A stretch of DNA of 64,000 nucleotides from Prochlorococcus sp. AG-409-L21 (GTDB taxonomy: Bacteria > Cyanobacteriota > Cyanobacteriia > PCC-6307 > Cyanobiaceae), in the NCBI GenBank assembly GCA_003215475.1, contig QCKH01000002.1, forward strand, positions 117,958-181,957. The letters run 5' to 3'. Made by a program: the position numbers and the translations under genes. This document shows positions 50,439-60,387 of the stretch, one piece after another; position 1 is the stretch's first letter; every line of letters begins with the position of its first letter. The notes below the pieces were generated by a model. It made no database searches. It was not told the origin of the DNA and saw only the letters and a list, made by a program, of their open reading frames with translations.

Positions 50439-51443
50439 ATGACCCCCGCCATGATTCCGGTGAAGGTTGGGGTAATAGGTATAGGGAACATGGGCTGGCA
50501 CCATGCAAGGGTTTTGAGTCTGCTAAAAGACGCTGAATTAATCGGTGTAGCAGATCTGGACTCTGAACGTGGACAGTTGGCAAAAGAACAATTCAATTGC
50601 TCATGGTTTTCCAACTTCGAGGACCTCCTTCCAAAAGTTGAGGCGGTTTGTATTGCCGTTCCAACATTGTTTCATCACAAGGTAGGTATCCACTGTTTGA
50701 AAGCAGGGAAACACGTTTTGATAGAAAAACCAATTGCTGCAACCCAGCAAGAAGCTTCTGAGCTGATAGATGCTTCAAATGATGCTAAGAGGCTTTTACA
50801 AGTCGGTCATATAGAAAGGTTCAATCCTGCTTTTAAAGAGCTTACAAAAGTTGTTACGGATGAAGAAGTAGTGGTCTTAGAGGCAAGGCGACATAGCCCC
50901 CATACAGATAGAGCAAATGATGTTTCTGTCGTATTAGATCTAATGATTCATGATCTTGATTTAGTTCTTGAATTGGCTAATGCTCCTGTTGAAAGACTTG
51001 CTGCAGTTGGAGGATGTAGTCTCAATGGCCCCATGGATTATGTAAATGCAACTCTTGGTTTTACTAATGGCGTAATAGCTAGTCTTACCGCTAGCAAAAT
51101 GAGTCATAGAAAAATTCGAAATCTAAGTGCTCACTGCAAAAAAAGCCTTGTTGAAACTGATTTCTTAAATCATACTCTTCACATTCATAGAAGAGCCCAT
51201 GAATGGTATTCAGCGGATCATGGGGAATTGCTATATCGAACCGATGGTTTTGTTGAAGAAGTCAGTACTACATCAATAGAGCCTCTTTATGCAGAACTTG
51301 AACATTTCCTTCAATGTGTAAGAGGTTTAGAAACTCCAGCAGTAGATGGGCTTCAAGCATCAAGAGCATTAATTCTTGCTGACTTAATTGAAAGAGCTGT
51401 AGAGAATCCAGGTGAAGGGCTTTCACTTGAAAAGCCAATTTAA
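50439..51443 (+). CDS. Gfo/Idh/MocA family oxidoreductase
   Basis: The 334-residue NAD(P)-dependent oxidoreductase has the Rossmann start VGVIGIGNMGWHHARVL, VCIAVPTLFHHKVG, and the EKPIAATQQEASELI motif with the conserved Lys-Pro pair. A catalytic-type His is in VLDLMIHDLDLVLELA. The substrate is unknown; many cyanobacterial members act on nucleotide sugars or inositol. Start is the ATG at 50439 or 50451 (MIPVKVG). Confidence 0.9.
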   Translation: MTPAMIPVKVGVIGIGNMGWHHARVLSLLKDAELIGVADLDSERGQLAKEQFNCSWFSNFEDLLPKVEAVCIAVPTLFHHKVGIHCLKAGKHVLIEKPIAATQQEASELIDASNDAKRLLQVGHIERFNPAFKELTKVVTDEEVVVLEARRHSPHTDRANDVSVVLDLMIHDLDLVLELANAPVERLAAVGGCSLNGPMDYVNATLGFTNGVIASLTASKMSHRKIRNLSAHCKKSLVETDFLNHTLHIHRRAHEWYSADHGELLYRTDGFVEEVSTTSIEPLYAELEHFLQCVRGLETPAVDGLQASRALILADLIERAVENPGEGLSLEKPI

Positions 51444-51548
51444 AAAGTCACAAAAAACTGTACTAGCCTGGAAAGTCTATTCCTAAGGCTAAATACAGTT
51501 CAAGGAAAATAAATTTCAATAGTTGTTTAAAGCAACTATTAAAAAGGT

Positions 51549-51692
51549 TTAACGGAAACCAACTGCTGCTTGCCAGACAAAGACAAGTAGAAAGAAAAGC
51601 AGTGGAATCAACGGAAGCACATCAACCGTTGGAGCATAAATTTGATAAGCCTCAGGCAACTGAGCCAGCAAATCGAGGGTAAGCGATCCCAT
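51549..51692 (-). CDS. psbK: Photosystem II reaction centre protein K
   Basis: PsbK is a single-span photosystem II subunit. The ORF encodes 47 residues, [20 protein letters not shown] followed by [20 protein letters not shown] and QAAVGFR, which is clearly PsbK. The ATG is at 51692. Just downstream an inverted repeat (AATAGTTG/CAACTATT, near 51520-51540) may end its transcript weakly. The next gene upstream on the same strand is tgt. Confidence 0.97.
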   Translation of the reverse strand: MGSLTLDLLAQLPEAYQIYAPTVDVLPLIPLLFFLLVFVWQAAVGFR

Positions 51693-51725
51693 CCCTAAAT
51701 AATAAATGGACGTTTGCAAGAGACG

Positions 51726-52844
51726 CTACCACGTGTGGCGCGCAATAGAGTCTTTCTGCCACGGAGCGAAATCCTCTGAAAAACATCCATCTTGAATTGC
51801 AGACGTCATTGCACGTGAAAATCGTATTAAATGACTTAAGTTGTGCAAGCTCAATAAAGTCAAACCAAGCAGTTCCCCACTGCGAATTAAGTGATGAAGA
51901 TATGCTCTGCTGTGATTAGTACAAGCTTCACAATTGCAAGTTATGTCCAAAGGCTGATAATCATTTCGAAAACATGCATTTTTTAAATTCCACCTTTCAT
52001 CTCGAACTAAAGCCGTTCCATGTCTGCCCAACCGTGTTGGAAGAACGCAATCAAATAAATCAATACCATTTGCTACTGCTATTGCCATTTCTCTAATTGT
52101 TCCAATTCCCATTAGATATCTAGGGACTGTTTCCGGCAAAAGAGGTGCGACCTGACGAACAATCTTATGAATTTCATTTCTTGGCTCACCCACACTTACT
52201 CCACCAATTGCTATTCCAGGTAGTTTGAAGCTGGCCACAGTTCTAGCACTCTGTTCGCGTAAATCTGGAAAACATCCTCCCTGAACTATTCCAAAAAGCG
52301 CTTGATCTGGCTTTATATGGGCAGAAATAGATCTCTCTAACCAATTGTGAGTTCTCCTACAAGCTTCTTCTACATCAGAATAATGAGCGGGATATGGTGG
52401 GCATTGATCAAAAGCCATAATCACATCAGCACCCAAATCCATTTGAATAGCAATTGCTTTTTCAGGAGTTAATTGAATATTTCTACCGTCTCGAGGATTT
52501 TTAAATGAAACGCCTTGATCATCAATTGTATTTATCTTTGCCAAGCTAAATACTTGATATCCCCCTGAATCCGTAAGAATTGGTTTGTCCCAATTCATAA
52601 ACCCATGCAATCCTCCTAATTCTCTAACTATGTTTTCTCCTGGTTGAATATGCAAATGGAATGTATTAGCAAGAATCATCTGCGCATTTGTTGCGTTCAA
52701 TTGAGTCGAAGTAATCCCTTTCACAGTTCCTAAAGTCCCAACAGGCATGAACTGCGGGGTTTGCAAATTGCCATGAGGAGTTGAAAAGCTAGCAATCCTT
52801 GCAGAAGTATTAGAACATTTTGCTTGGATTTTAAAATCAAACAT
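51726..52844 (-). CDS. tgt: tRNA-guanine transglycosylase
   Basis: Tgt exchanges guanine 34 for preQ1 in GUN anticodons. The 372-residue product has [27 protein letters not shown] with the active Asp region, [27 protein letters not shown], and the zinc-binding [17 protein letters not shown]. Length matches bacterial Tgt. Confidence 0.97.
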   Translation of the reverse strand: MFDFKIQAKCSNTSARIASFSTPHGNLQTPQFMPVGTLGTVKGITSTQLNATNAQMILANTFHLHIQPGENIVRELGGLHGFMNWDKPILTDSGGYQVFSLAKINTIDDQGVSFKNPRDGRNIQLTPEKAIAIQMDLGADVIMAFDQCPPYPAHYSDVEEACRRTHNWLERSISAHIKPDQALFGIVQGGCFPDLREQSARTVASFKLPGIAIGGVSVGEPRNEIHKIVRQVAPLLPETVPRYLMGIGTIREMAIAVANGIDLFDCVLPTRLGRHGTALVRDERWNLKNACFRNDYQPLDITCNCEACTNHSRAYLHHLIRSGELLGLTLLSLHNLSHLIRFSRAMTSAIQDGCFSEDFAPWQKDSIARHTW

Positions 52845-52939
52845 TTCTAGACATAAAAAACACCGGGTACATCTTTTTAAGCATTAATCCTTTATACAAT
52901 CTAAGTTGATATTAAAATCATTTTAAAAGGATTTTCACT

Positions 52940-53716
52940 CTGATTTCTCCTAATTGGTTAAAAGATCTTTCAGGGTCATGGATTTTTTATAGTGTCCTAC
53001 CTAAATGGCCTCTCATTCAACCTCGCTTTCAAAGAATTGCACGTTTTGCACCTTTAATTGGAGTCATCATTGCTCTATTGCAGGTATTAATCCTAAAGAT
53101 TCTGACTTATTTTCATTGGCCATTTGAATCCTTACCATTTATTGCAATAGCGCTTGGAGCATGGCTAACAGGAGGTCTCCATTTTGATGGATTAATGGAT
53201 ACAGCAGATGCAATTTCTGCCGGTCCGGAAAAATGTCTTAAAGCAATGAAAGATAGTAGAGTTGGAGCTAGTGCTATCCTGGCATTAATTATCAATATTT
53301 TGCTACAATTAGCAGCTTTATTTAAATTAAAATTACTATATTTGTATGCGTTACCAATCGCCTCTTTCTGGGGAAGATACTCACAAATTTTTGCTATTGA
53401 AAATTACAATTACTTACATGAAAAAGGCTCTTCAAAATTTCATAAATTTTATTGGAAGGGACAACTGAAGGAATCAATACCATCTATAATAGTATTATTC
53501 TTTTTTATAGTTTTTTTAAGCTTGCCTCAGATAAATTACCAGTTAAAAGTAAATCTCATTTTAAGTACAATTTTAGGCATATTTCCCGCTATAATAATTC
53601 CCAAAATACTCGCTAATCGTCTTAAAGGACATTCAGGAGATTCTTATGGAGCTTCTGTTGTTTTAGTAGAAACATTCATGTTAATAGCTTTAGCAATTAT
53701 TTCACCTTCAAACTAA
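52940..53716 (+). CDS. cobS: Adenosylcobinamide-GDP ribazoletransferase CobS, non-canonical start
   Basis: CobS joins adenosylcobinamide-GDP and alpha-ribazole in the last steps of cobalamin synthesis, in the membrane. The first usual start (TTG at 53078) would drop conserved residues: the frame is open upstream and encodes WLKDLSGSWIFYSVLPKW and RFQRIARFAPLIGV. No ATG, GTG or TTG lies between the upstream in-frame stop (52913) and 53078; candidates are CTG at 52940 or ATT at 52943, with AAAAGGA 8 or 11 bases before them. Later TGGLHFDGLMDTADAIS and RVGASAI are CobS motifs. Length would be ~258, normal for the family. It overlaps the convergent kinase by 20 bases. Confidence 0.85.
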   Translation: MISPNWLKDLSGSWIFYSVLPKWPLIQPRFQRIARFAPLIGVIIALLQVLILKILTYFHWPFESLPFIAIALGAWLTGGLHFDGLMDTADAISAGPEKCLKAMKDSRVGASAILALIINILLQLAALFKLKLLYLYALPIASFWGRYSQIFAIENYNYLHEKGSSKFHKFYWKGQLKESIPSIIVLFFFIVFLSLPQINYQLKVNLILSTILGIFPAIIIPKILANRLKGHSGDSYGASVVLVETFMLIALAIISPSN

Positions 53717-54815
53717 TAATAAAGGCATTACCTTGTTTAGGAAGAGATTCATCAAAGCTTGATGGATTACAAGCTAATTTTAAGTCTCCGTTAAATTTCT
53801 TTGCTAACTCTCTTGCTAAACTTAAACCAAGTCCAGATCCTTTTAAATTCTTATTTTTCTCTCCTCTAAATCCTCTTTCAAAAATCTTTGATCTTTCTTC
53901 AAAAGGTATAAGTTCCCCACTATCCCAAACACAAATGCCTTGATCATTAAAGCAAATTCCTATTGCTTCACCAGGGGTGGTATATCTAAATGCATTCTCC
54001 AAAAGATTAGCGACTATTTCTGGAATGAATCCTTCCTCAGTTGGTCTGGATTCTTTAATCCAAGATGGACAATACTCTGGACTTATCCATTTAAAACCTT
54101 GGAGTTTGGCTGTAGCTTCTGCACGATCTATTAATGGATTCAGTAATTCCATAAGATTCAAGGGTTCCTTAGAAGGAATAAAAGGAGGAAGAAGCAAGCT
54201 TGCAGGAGCTATTGCTTTAACTTCTAGATCTGGTTCAACAATTTCATCAAGCGCTAATAGATATTTATCAACCTGTTTTTGCTCAATAAGCAGTCCTTCA
54301 ACCAAACTTCTATTAGTACTGTCAGGGTCTAATTTTCTCAAAAGCAATTGTGCATATGTTCTCAAAGCGGCTAAGGGGTTACGCAATTGATGAATCAAGA
54401 CACCAATTTGATCCTTTTGCTGATTTAGCTCATTCAATAATTTCTTACGATCAAGTTCCAAGCTCATGCAATTAGCTAAAAAGGAAGCACTAATCTGCAA
54501 TTTCTGATCTAACGAATCTGGCCATTCCTTTTCCGAAGGAAATCTTTCAGCCCTCAATACCCCTAACAATATGGAGCCTTCTTGCAATGGGTACCAGCGC
54601 CTATTTGTAGAAGGAACTCTTAAGTCCGGATCATTTTCGATTGAACCTAATGCTTTAGTAATTTGTTTTGGTCTTTGCCCTACAACCTTTAGGGTAGGTG
54701 AATTTGCTGCATCAGTATTAGCAACATATGCAACTACAATCTCAAGTTCCGTTTCACAGTCAAAAGTACTTAACTGTTGATCTATAAGACTTAGAAACCT
54801 CTTTGAAAAAGGCAT
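53697..54815 (-). CDS. Sensor histidine kinase (GAF-like N-terminus)
   Basis: The 372-residue protein has an N-terminal sensor-like region (about 1-120), the phosphoacceptor motif VLIHQLRNPLAALRTYAQLL with H142, the N box NLLENAFRYTTPG, and the G2 box GSGLGLSLARELAKKF. No transmembrane segment is obvious, so it is probably cytoplasmic. No response regulator gene is adjacent, so it is an orphan in this window. It overlaps cobS at its 3' end by 20 bases. Confidence 0.88.
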   Translation of the reverse strand: MPFSKRFLSLIDQQLSTFDCETELEIVVAYVANTDAANSPTLKVVGQRPKQITKALGSIENDPDLRVPSTNRRWYPLQEGSILLGVLRAERFPSEKEWPDSLDQKLQISASFLANCMSLELDRKKLLNELNQQKDQIGVLIHQLRNPLAALRTYAQLLLRKLDPDSTNRSLVEGLLIEQKQVDKYLLALDEIVEPDLEVKAIAPASLLLPPFIPSKEPLNLMELLNPLIDRAEATAKLQGFKWISPEYCPSWIKESRPTEEGFIPEIVANLLENAFRYTTPGEAIGICFNDQGICVWDSGELIPFEERSKIFERGFRGEKNKNLKGSGLGLSLARELAKKFNGDLKLACNPSSFDESLPKQGNAFIISLKVK

Positions 54816-55162
54816 GGTTATGAATTTTCAACCTTTAGCAAGAAAAATAGGGGGGTCAATTGCTTGTAAAATCTGGAAAAAGTATTAAGATATTAAAGGA
54901 CATTTAATAAGACTTTAACAAAAGGCTAATTAAGCTGTCTTTCAAAAGTTGCACTAATCAGCGAAAACAACGCTATATCAGAGGTTGATGGGTCCCCTGA
55001 GCTAGGTATTACTCAGTCTTTGTGAGTTTTGCCTGCAACTTATCGTTATTAAACGCTTTTGAAGTTATTAAATTCTTCAAAAGGGTTTTTGTCAGAAAAT
55101 TTTTTTGAGTTTTCAATCTCTTTCCAAAACAGTTCACCTTCTTCTTTAACGGGGATCAACAA
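54816..55162 (+). promoter_or_regulatory. Hairpin-rich intergenic region before the DUF3155 gene
   Basis: This 347-base gap holds no convincing ORF. Three perfect stems lie in order on the plus strand: AGCG/CGCT near 54960-54974, CTGAG/CTCAG near 54998-55017, and CTTTTGAAG/CTTCAAAAG at 55056-55083, the last followed by a T-rich run. It could be a long structured leader, an attenuator or a small RNA. No known family is recognised. Confidence 0.4.
55056..55091 (+). terminator. Terminator-like hairpin before the DUF3155 gene
   Basis: A perfect 9-bp stem (CTTTTGAAG/CTTCAAAAG) with a 10-base loop is followed by GGTTTTTG. It lies 72 to 107 bases before the next ATG, so it would end an upstream small RNA or attenuate the leader. 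The stem is AT-rich, so strength is uncertain. Confidence 0.45.
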
Positions 55163-55531
55163 ATGTCAAAAAAACGCAAAAGAATTAGCCGAAGACGTTT
55201 GGCTGGTCAAAGAGTAATGGCTCATGTACCCACATTTCATCTTGAAACTGGTAGTTACAAGCCAGTCACAGCAGCAAGGCGTTATATAGCGGAAACAACT
55301 ATCAACGCTCCTGCAATTGTTAATGTTCGTAGAAATGAGCACACAACAGACAGGTTCTTTTGGGGTGAAAAGGGTTTGTTTAGTGCTCAATATGCAGAGG
55401 AGAATCATTTCCTTTTCCCTTCTCTAAGGACAATTGTTGAAGCTGTTGGAGAGCACAATATGTTTGAAGGACTTGAACTCTCAGCAGATGATTGGGAAGA
55501 AATTGAAGAATATGAATATGCCTTTGTTTAA
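55163..55531 (+). CDS. DUF3155-like conserved protein
   Basis: The 122-residue protein starts with a very basic segment (MSKKRKRISRRRLAGQRVMAHVPT) and ends acidic (LELSADDWEEIEEYEYAFV). The central EKGLFSAQYAEENHFLFPSLRTIVE is characteristic of DUF3155 proteins of cyanobacteria, which have no known function. The basic N-terminus suggests nucleic-acid binding, but this is only inference. It has an unusually long upstream region. Confidence 0.75.
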   Translation: MSKKRKRISRRRLAGQRVMAHVPTFHLETGSYKPVTAARRYIAETTINAPAIVNVRRNEHTTDRFFWGEKGLFSAQYAEENHFLFPSLRTIVEAVGEHNMFEGLELSADDWEEIEEYEYAFV

Positions 55532-55549
55532 ATAATGCTTTAGCAAGTG

Positions 55550-56155
55550 TTATTTAAAACATTCCTCTAAAAAGTGCTGGATTTTGGGATACAACTCTGA
55601 GGGGATTTCATGACCTCCTTCAAAGGTATTGATGGTTGTATTAAGGCTTTTTTTCTTGAATATACTCAATAGCTTTCGAGAAGCATTCACAGGGACTACA
55701 GGGTCATAGGTGCCATGAGTCAAGAAAACGGAAGGAACTTTTGAAGGCAAAATGAAATCCGGATGAGGGTAAGCACTACATCCAACTAAACCAGCTAATG
55801 GTAAAGAAACTCCTGCAGCTAAAGCCATTGCACCACCTTGAGAAAAACCTAATACCACAGTTTTTGTTAAAGGTATCCGAGATAAATCAAGATTTTTTAT
55901 ACGATTTTGAAGATGACTAACACCTTGTTTTGCTTCATCCCAATCGGCAGGGAAAAGGCTATACCATTGCCTTCCTACTCCTTGGGGATGCAAATGAGGA
56001 GCATTAAATGCAATCAATTCAATCTCTAAATGAATTGATTTAATCAATTGCTTCCCTAAATAGAGCAGGTCCTGAGCATCAGCTCCCCATCCATGAAGCA
56101 AAACCAAGCGGTGACTAGCACTTTCAGAAGAAAAAAAATAGAGTTCTTCTTCCAT
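55550..56155 (-). CDS. Alpha/beta hydrolase (carboxylesterase/phospholipase-like)
   Basis: The 201-residue alpha/beta hydrolase has the nucleophile elbow GFSQGG (S105), the oxyanion segment LLHGWGADAQDL, and likely Asp and His in GTYDPVVP (about 153) and GGHEIPSE (about 181). It resembles the small carboxylesterases of the YpfH/phospholipase family. The substrate is unknown. A weak shared hairpin (AATAATGCTT...AAGTGTTATT, 55530-55555) lies between it and the convergent DUF3155 gene. Confidence 0.87.
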   Translation of the reverse strand: MEEELYFFSSESASHRLVLLHGWGADAQDLLYLGKQLIKSIHLEIELIAFNAPHLHPQGVGRQWYSLFPADWDEAKQGVSHLQNRIKNLDLSRIPLTKTVVLGFSQGGAMALAAGVSLPLAGLVGCSAYPHPDFILPSKVPSVFLTHGTYDPVVPVNASRKLLSIFKKKSLNTTINTFEGGHEIPSELYPKIQHFLEECFK

Positions 56156-56215
56156 TGAGCAAATTACTTCTCTATTGCGTAAGTTAGCTGTTGGGATACC
56201 TTTGTTTTTTGTCTT

Positions 56216-57772
56216 ATGCCACCTATTGCATTATTGAGTGTTTCCAACAAAGAGGGATTAATTCCCCTAGCAAAATCCTTAAGTGAAGAATTCGGTTTTC
56301 AAATTATTTCTAGTGGGGGCACTGCAAATGCGCTCAAAGAAGCCTCTATCCCTGTTACTAAAATATCAGAATATACTGGTGCGCCTGAAATATTAGGTGG
56401 GAGGGTCAAAACGCTTCATCCAAAAGTTCATGGAGGAATACTGGCTAAAAAAGATAGTGAGGATCATGCCAGAGATCTGAAAGAGCAAAAAATTAGTCCT
56501 ATTGAACTCGTCGTAGTAAACCTTTATCCATTCCAAGAAACCATTCAAAACCCGAATACAACTTGGGATGAAGCGATAGAGCAAATTGATATTGGTGGTC
56601 CAACATTGATTCGAGCTGCTGCAAAAAACAATGACTCAGTAACTATATTGACCAGAAAAGAACAATATGGGCCATTCCTAAAGGCTTTAAAAGAGGGAAA
56701 CGTGTCAAAAAATCTTCGAAAAGAACTAGCTCTGGAGGCCTTTGAACATACTGCAAATTACGATGCTGCTATTAGTGAATGGATGAAAGAAAAAGCTGGA
56801 TGTGATAGCACGTCATGGATTGAATCAATTCCTTTAAAACAAACTCTTAGATATGGAGAAAACCCTCATCAAAAAGCTAAGTGGTATAGCTCAACTGATC
56901 AAGGATGGGGAGGCGCCAGGCAATTGCAAGGGAAAGAATTAAGTACCAATAACCTTCTAGATTTAGAAGCAGCATTAGCCACAATTAGAGAGTTTGGTTA
57001 TGGAGAAAGTCCAACCAACTCAACTTCAGAAAAAGCTGCTGTAGTTATTAAACATACGAATCCCTGTGGGGTTGCGATAGGAGATTCTATTTCCTCAGCA
57101 CTAACAAGAGCTCTTGATGGTGATCGAATCAGTGCATTTGGTGGGATTGTGGCCTTAAACTCTTGTGTAGATATAAATGCAGCAAATGAACTTAAAAGCC
57201 TTTTTTTAGAATGCGTAGTTGCGCCTAATTTCGATGAAGACGCAAAATCATCTCTTTCTGAGAAAAAGAACCTAAGACTCATTGAACTCAAGAAAAGTTT
57301 TATAGATAAGGCAGAAAGAACATATATAAGAAGCATTCTTGGAGGCCTAGTTGTTCAAGAAATTGATGACAGCCCAATAAAGCCAAATGAATGGGAAGTA
57401 GTTACAAGGAAAATTCCTACAAAATCAGAACAAGAAGATTTAGCTTTTGCCTGGAAAGTAGTTCGGCACATCCGATCAAATGCAATAGCAATTGCATCTT
57501 TAGGGCAAACGATTGGTATTGGTGCTGGACAGATGAATAGAGTGGGTTCAGCAAAAATAGCTCTTGAAGCAGCTGGAGAAAAAGCAAAAAATGCTGTATT
57601 AGCCAGCGATGGTTTTTTCCCTTTTGAAGATACAGTGACCCTGGCTGCGCAATATGGAATAAGTGCAATTATTCAACCAGGAGGAAGTATAAAAGATGAA
57701 TTATCAATAGCAGCATGCAATGAACTAAATATCAGTATGATTTTCACTGGGCGAAGACACTTCTTACATTAA
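56216..57772 (+). CDS. purH: Bifunctional AICAR transformylase / IMP cyclohydrolase
   Basis: PurH does the last two steps of IMP synthesis. The 518-residue product has the cyclohydrolase part ([44 protein letters not shown]) and the transformylase part ([25 protein letters not shown], and [12 protein letters not shown]). Length and motif order are normal. It is divergent from the esterase by 60 bases. Confidence 0.97.
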   Translation: MPPIALLSVSNKEGLIPLAKSLSEEFGFQIISSGGTANALKEASIPVTKISEYTGAPEILGGRVKTLHPKVHGGILAKKDSEDHARDLKEQKISPIELVVVNLYPFQETIQNPNTTWDEAIEQIDIGGPTLIRAAAKNNDSVTILTRKEQYGPFLKALKEGNVSKNLRKELALEAFEHTANYDAAISEWMKEKAGCDSTSWIESIPLKQTLRYGENPHQKAKWYSSTDQGWGGARQLQGKELSTNNLLDLEAALATIREFGYGESPTNSTSEKAAVVIKHTNPCGVAIGDSISSALTRALDGDRISAFGGIVALNSCVDINAANELKSLFLECVVAPNFDEDAKSSLSEKKNLRLIELKKSFIDKAERTYIRSILGGLVVQEIDDSPIKPNEWEVVTRKIPTKSEQEDLAFAWKVVRHIRSNAIAIASLGQTIGIGAGQMNRVGSAKIALEAAGEKAKNAVLASDGFFPFEDTVTLAAQYGISAIIQPGGSIKDELSIAACNELNISMIFTGRRHFLH

Positions 57773-57813
57773 GGTATTTTTATTTATCGAGAAAGCTTAA
57801 TTATAAATCCAAA

Positions 57814-58374
57814 TCAACTTTCATTACCTTTAGGGTAATAAGTAACCTTATTAGTTTTTCTAAAGACAGATAATCTACCTGGTCCAGCACATAGAAAGTA
57901 TAAGGATATAGCAGCATAAATAGCAGATAACTCAAATGCATAGTTATGGTCGTCTACAACCGCCAAAGGGAATCCCTCCAGACCAGTATCGGAAAGATGG
58001 AAGTAAACCGCAAAGATCATTGTATTAAGAATTCCAAGGGCAGAAATTCTAGTAAATATTCCTAAAGCAAGTCCTATAGGGCAAACAAGTTGTGTAATTG
58101 CTGCTGCAAATGTCCAAATAACAGGATCTCCAGGCAAAAAAGCAAAGTATTTTCCTACAACAAATTCCGCAAACCCTTGAGGGTCTTGTAATTTCTCTAG
58201 CCCATGATGAATCATAAAAATACTAAAGCCTACTCTTAAAACAAAAATTGACAGTTCTCCTAAAATATTCACTTCTGCGTCAGAAGGGCTTGCTACTACA
58301 ACTTCCACCTTCTGTCCCTGATTAGATTGAGAAGAGCTAGGTTCTTGAGAGTTAAACTTGCCTGAGTCAGTCAT
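57814..58374 (-). CDS. DoxX family membrane protein
   Basis: The 186-residue protein has about four hydrophobic spans and the DoxX-like core LSIFVLRVGFSIFMIHHGLEKLQDPQGFAEF, typical of the family. The N-terminal ~40 residues are polar. Function is unknown, though related proteins have been linked to quinone or thiol redox in membranes. It is convergent with purH. Confidence 0.82.
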   Translation of the reverse strand: MTDSGKFNSQEPSSSQSNQGQKVEVVVASPSDAEVNILGELSIFVLRVGFSIFMIHHGLEKLQDPQGFAEFVVGKYFAFLPGDPVIWTFAAAITQLVCPIGLALGIFTRISALGILNTMIFAVYFHLSDTGLEGFPLAVVDDHNYAFELSAIYAAISLYFLCAGPGRLSVFRKTNKVTYYPKGNES

Positions 58375-58643
58375 CTTTTATTAGAAATAGATTTCTATAT
58401 TAGTTGTTGACAAGCAAATTCTGTTAAGCAAAATAAAATTTAATTGAAATTAGATAAGCCAAAGTATCCGTAATTTAAATAATAAAAATACTTTCCATTT
58501 AACACTTGAACAATTAGAACTCGAAACAGCTTAGAAGAGTCTTAAACAGCTTATTCAGTGCTCTATAGAAAAAGATCTTATGACAAAGCAGCTAAGTTTT
58601 CATCAAGATTCAAATTATCTCTTTGTAAAAAGTGCCTTAATAC

Positions 58644-59053
58644 ATACTTGGAATCTCTTGCTTTTTTAAGGGTAATGCTGCTTGATTACTAGGTGATAGA
58701 GAGATTGTTGCAGCAATTCAAGAAGAAAGCCTCACTAGAAAGAATCATAATAAATCATTTCCTATTACATACAATTCGCTAGTGCCTTAATTCAAAATAT
58801 AAATTTTACAGACATAGAATCTATTATTTACTATGAAAAACTACTCTTATTTGAGCACTTATTAGAGTTATATCTTGCAATAGAACCAAGAATCTACCAA
58901 TAATTTATTGCAGAAATGCAGGTTTCGTTACAAGAAAAACTATTTCTAAAAGTAGAACTCAAAAATCAATTTAGATTATTGCAAAAAGATGTGATTATTA
59001 AGCTAGAGAGATCTATTATTGTTTTTCTAATAAAGATTCTAATCCATATTTAG
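58644..59053 (+). pseudogene. Decayed N-terminal part of a carbamoyltransferase (NodU/CmcH family)
   Basis: Translation in one frame from 58644 gives ILGISCFFKGNAA, a TGA stop at 58683, then LLGDREIVAAIQEESLTRK and NHNKSFPI, matching the start of NodU/CmcH-type carbamoyltransferases. A frameshift follows near 58755-58775. Another frame then gives ALIQNINFTDIESIIYYEKL and LLFEHLLELYLA, a TAA at 58901, and MQVSLQEKLFLKVELK, in family order. The remaining ~450 residues of such a protein (usually near 600) are absent. With two stops and a frameshift it is non-functional. Bases 58375-58643 before it show nothing recognisable. Confidence 0.85.
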
Positions 59054-59068
59054 CTGTCATATTATATC

Positions 59069-60286
59069 CTAAACAGGTAAATTTTTCTGACTGAGATTAA
59101 TAAGCTTTTGAATTACATGTTCAACAATCCTATCTGGAGTCGAAGCACCAGAAGTAATACCAACATTAACCTTGCCCTCTGGCAAGAAATTGCTCTCAAT
59201 TTTTAAATCATCTGAAAGAGGTTTATGGGTAATTGTATTATCATTTTCGCCTATTCTCTCAGGAGTATCTATGTGAAAAGAGCGAATACCTTTCGTAAGA
59301 GCAATTTCTTGAAGGTGAGTGGTGTTCGAAGAATTAAATCCGCCTATAACAACTAAAAGATCAAGAGGCTCATCAACTAAAGAAAACATTGCATCTTGCC
59401 TTTCTTCAGTGGCATCACAAATAGTATTAAAGGCTAAGAAATGTTCATTTAATTCAGCAGGTCCATATTTTCTAAGCATGGTCTTTTCAAAAAGTCTTCC
59501 TATTTCTTCAGTTTCACTTTTAAGCATTGTTGTTTGATTAGCCACACCTAACCTCTCCAAATCTTTATCTGGGTCGAATCCTTTTGAGAATGCCTTTGAA
59601 AACCGCTTTAAAAATTCATCACGATTACCTTGCCCAAGAATATAATCAGCAACATATTGAGCTTCTTCAAGATCTAAAACAACAAGATATGTTCCTGCAA
59701 AAGAACTTGTGGCCAATGTCTCTTCATGCTTAACTTTTCCATGAATAATTGAAGTAAATTCATGCTTCTTATGCTTTTCTACGGTATGCCAAACCTTTGA
59801 AACCCAAGGGCAAGTTGTATCAATAATGTGACAACCACGTTCATGAAGAAGTTTCATCTCCTGAACTGTTGCACCAAAAGCAGGCAAAATAACCACATCT
59901 CCTTCCCTAACCGCAGAGAAATCTTTAATGCCTTTATCAGCAGCAATAAAACGCACATTCATATTTCTCAAATGATCATTTACAGAAGGATTATGAATAA
60001 TTTCGTTTGTAATCCAAATATTTTCCAAAGGGTAATGACGCCTTGTTTCATAGGCCATTGCAACTGCACGTTCAACTCCCCAGCAAAAACCAAATGCCTC
60101 TGCAAGTCTTACTCTCAATCTTCCATGCTCTAACAAGTATCCATTATCTCGGATAGAAGCTATGAGATTACTTTGATAAGCCTTCTCAAGCGCCTGTGCC
60201 CTCTTGGCAGGAGATTCAAAACCTCTGCGATTGTAACGATCAGAATGATGCAGCGATCTCTTAAAAGCTTGAGTATCCATAACCAT
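59069..60286 (-). CDS. ispH: 4-hydroxy-3-methylbut-2-enyl diphosphate reductase
   Basis: IspH is the last enzyme of the MEP isoprenoid pathway and holds a [4Fe-4S] cluster. The 405-residue product has the three cluster cysteines in [29 protein letters not shown] and [14 protein letters not shown]. The extended N-terminus ([20 protein letters not shown]) is typical of cyanobacterial and plant IspH. The first ATG is at 60286; one six bases on (MDTQ) is also possible. Confidence 0.97.
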   Translation of the reverse strand: MVMDTQAFKRSLHHSDRYNRRGFESPAKRAQALEKAYQSNLIASIRDNGYLLEHGRLRVRLAEAFGFCWGVERAVAMAYETRRHYPLENIWITNEIIHNPSVNDHLRNMNVRFIAADKGIKDFSAVREGDVVILPAFGATVQEMKLLHERGCHIIDTTCPWVSKVWHTVEKHKKHEFTSIIHGKVKHEETLATSSFAGTYLVVLDLEEAQYVADYILGQGNRDEFLKRFSKAFSKGFDPDKDLERLGVANQTTMLKSETEEIGRLFEKTMLRKYGPAELNEHFLAFNTICDATEERQDAMFSLVDEPLDLLVVIGGFNSSNTTHLQEIALTKGIRSFHIDTPERIGENDNTITHKPLSDDLKIESNFLPEGKVNVGITSGASTPDRIVEHVIQKLINLSQKNLPV

Positions 60287-60335
60287 TAAAGCTGCCTTAA
60301 TAATAAGACTCTATTAGCAAGAGCTCAAAATCACA

Positions 60336-60364
60336 AAAAAGCCTGGCTAAATGCCAGGCTTTTT
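60336..60364 (-). terminator. Rho-independent terminator after amt
   Basis: The stem AAAAAGCCTGGC / GCCAGGCTTTTT with a 5-base loop (TAAAT) sits between the amt stop and the ispH start. On the minus strand it ends in a run of six Ts, so it terminates the amt transcript. The A/T flanks could allow function on both strands. Confidence 0.92.
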
Positions 60365-60387
60365 GTAAAGAAAAAATTTTCTAGCCC

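Noticed and set aside
59828..60133. 101-residue plus-strand frame inside ispH
   Set aside because: It is antisense to the IspH cluster-cysteine regions; composition reflects the complementary strand.
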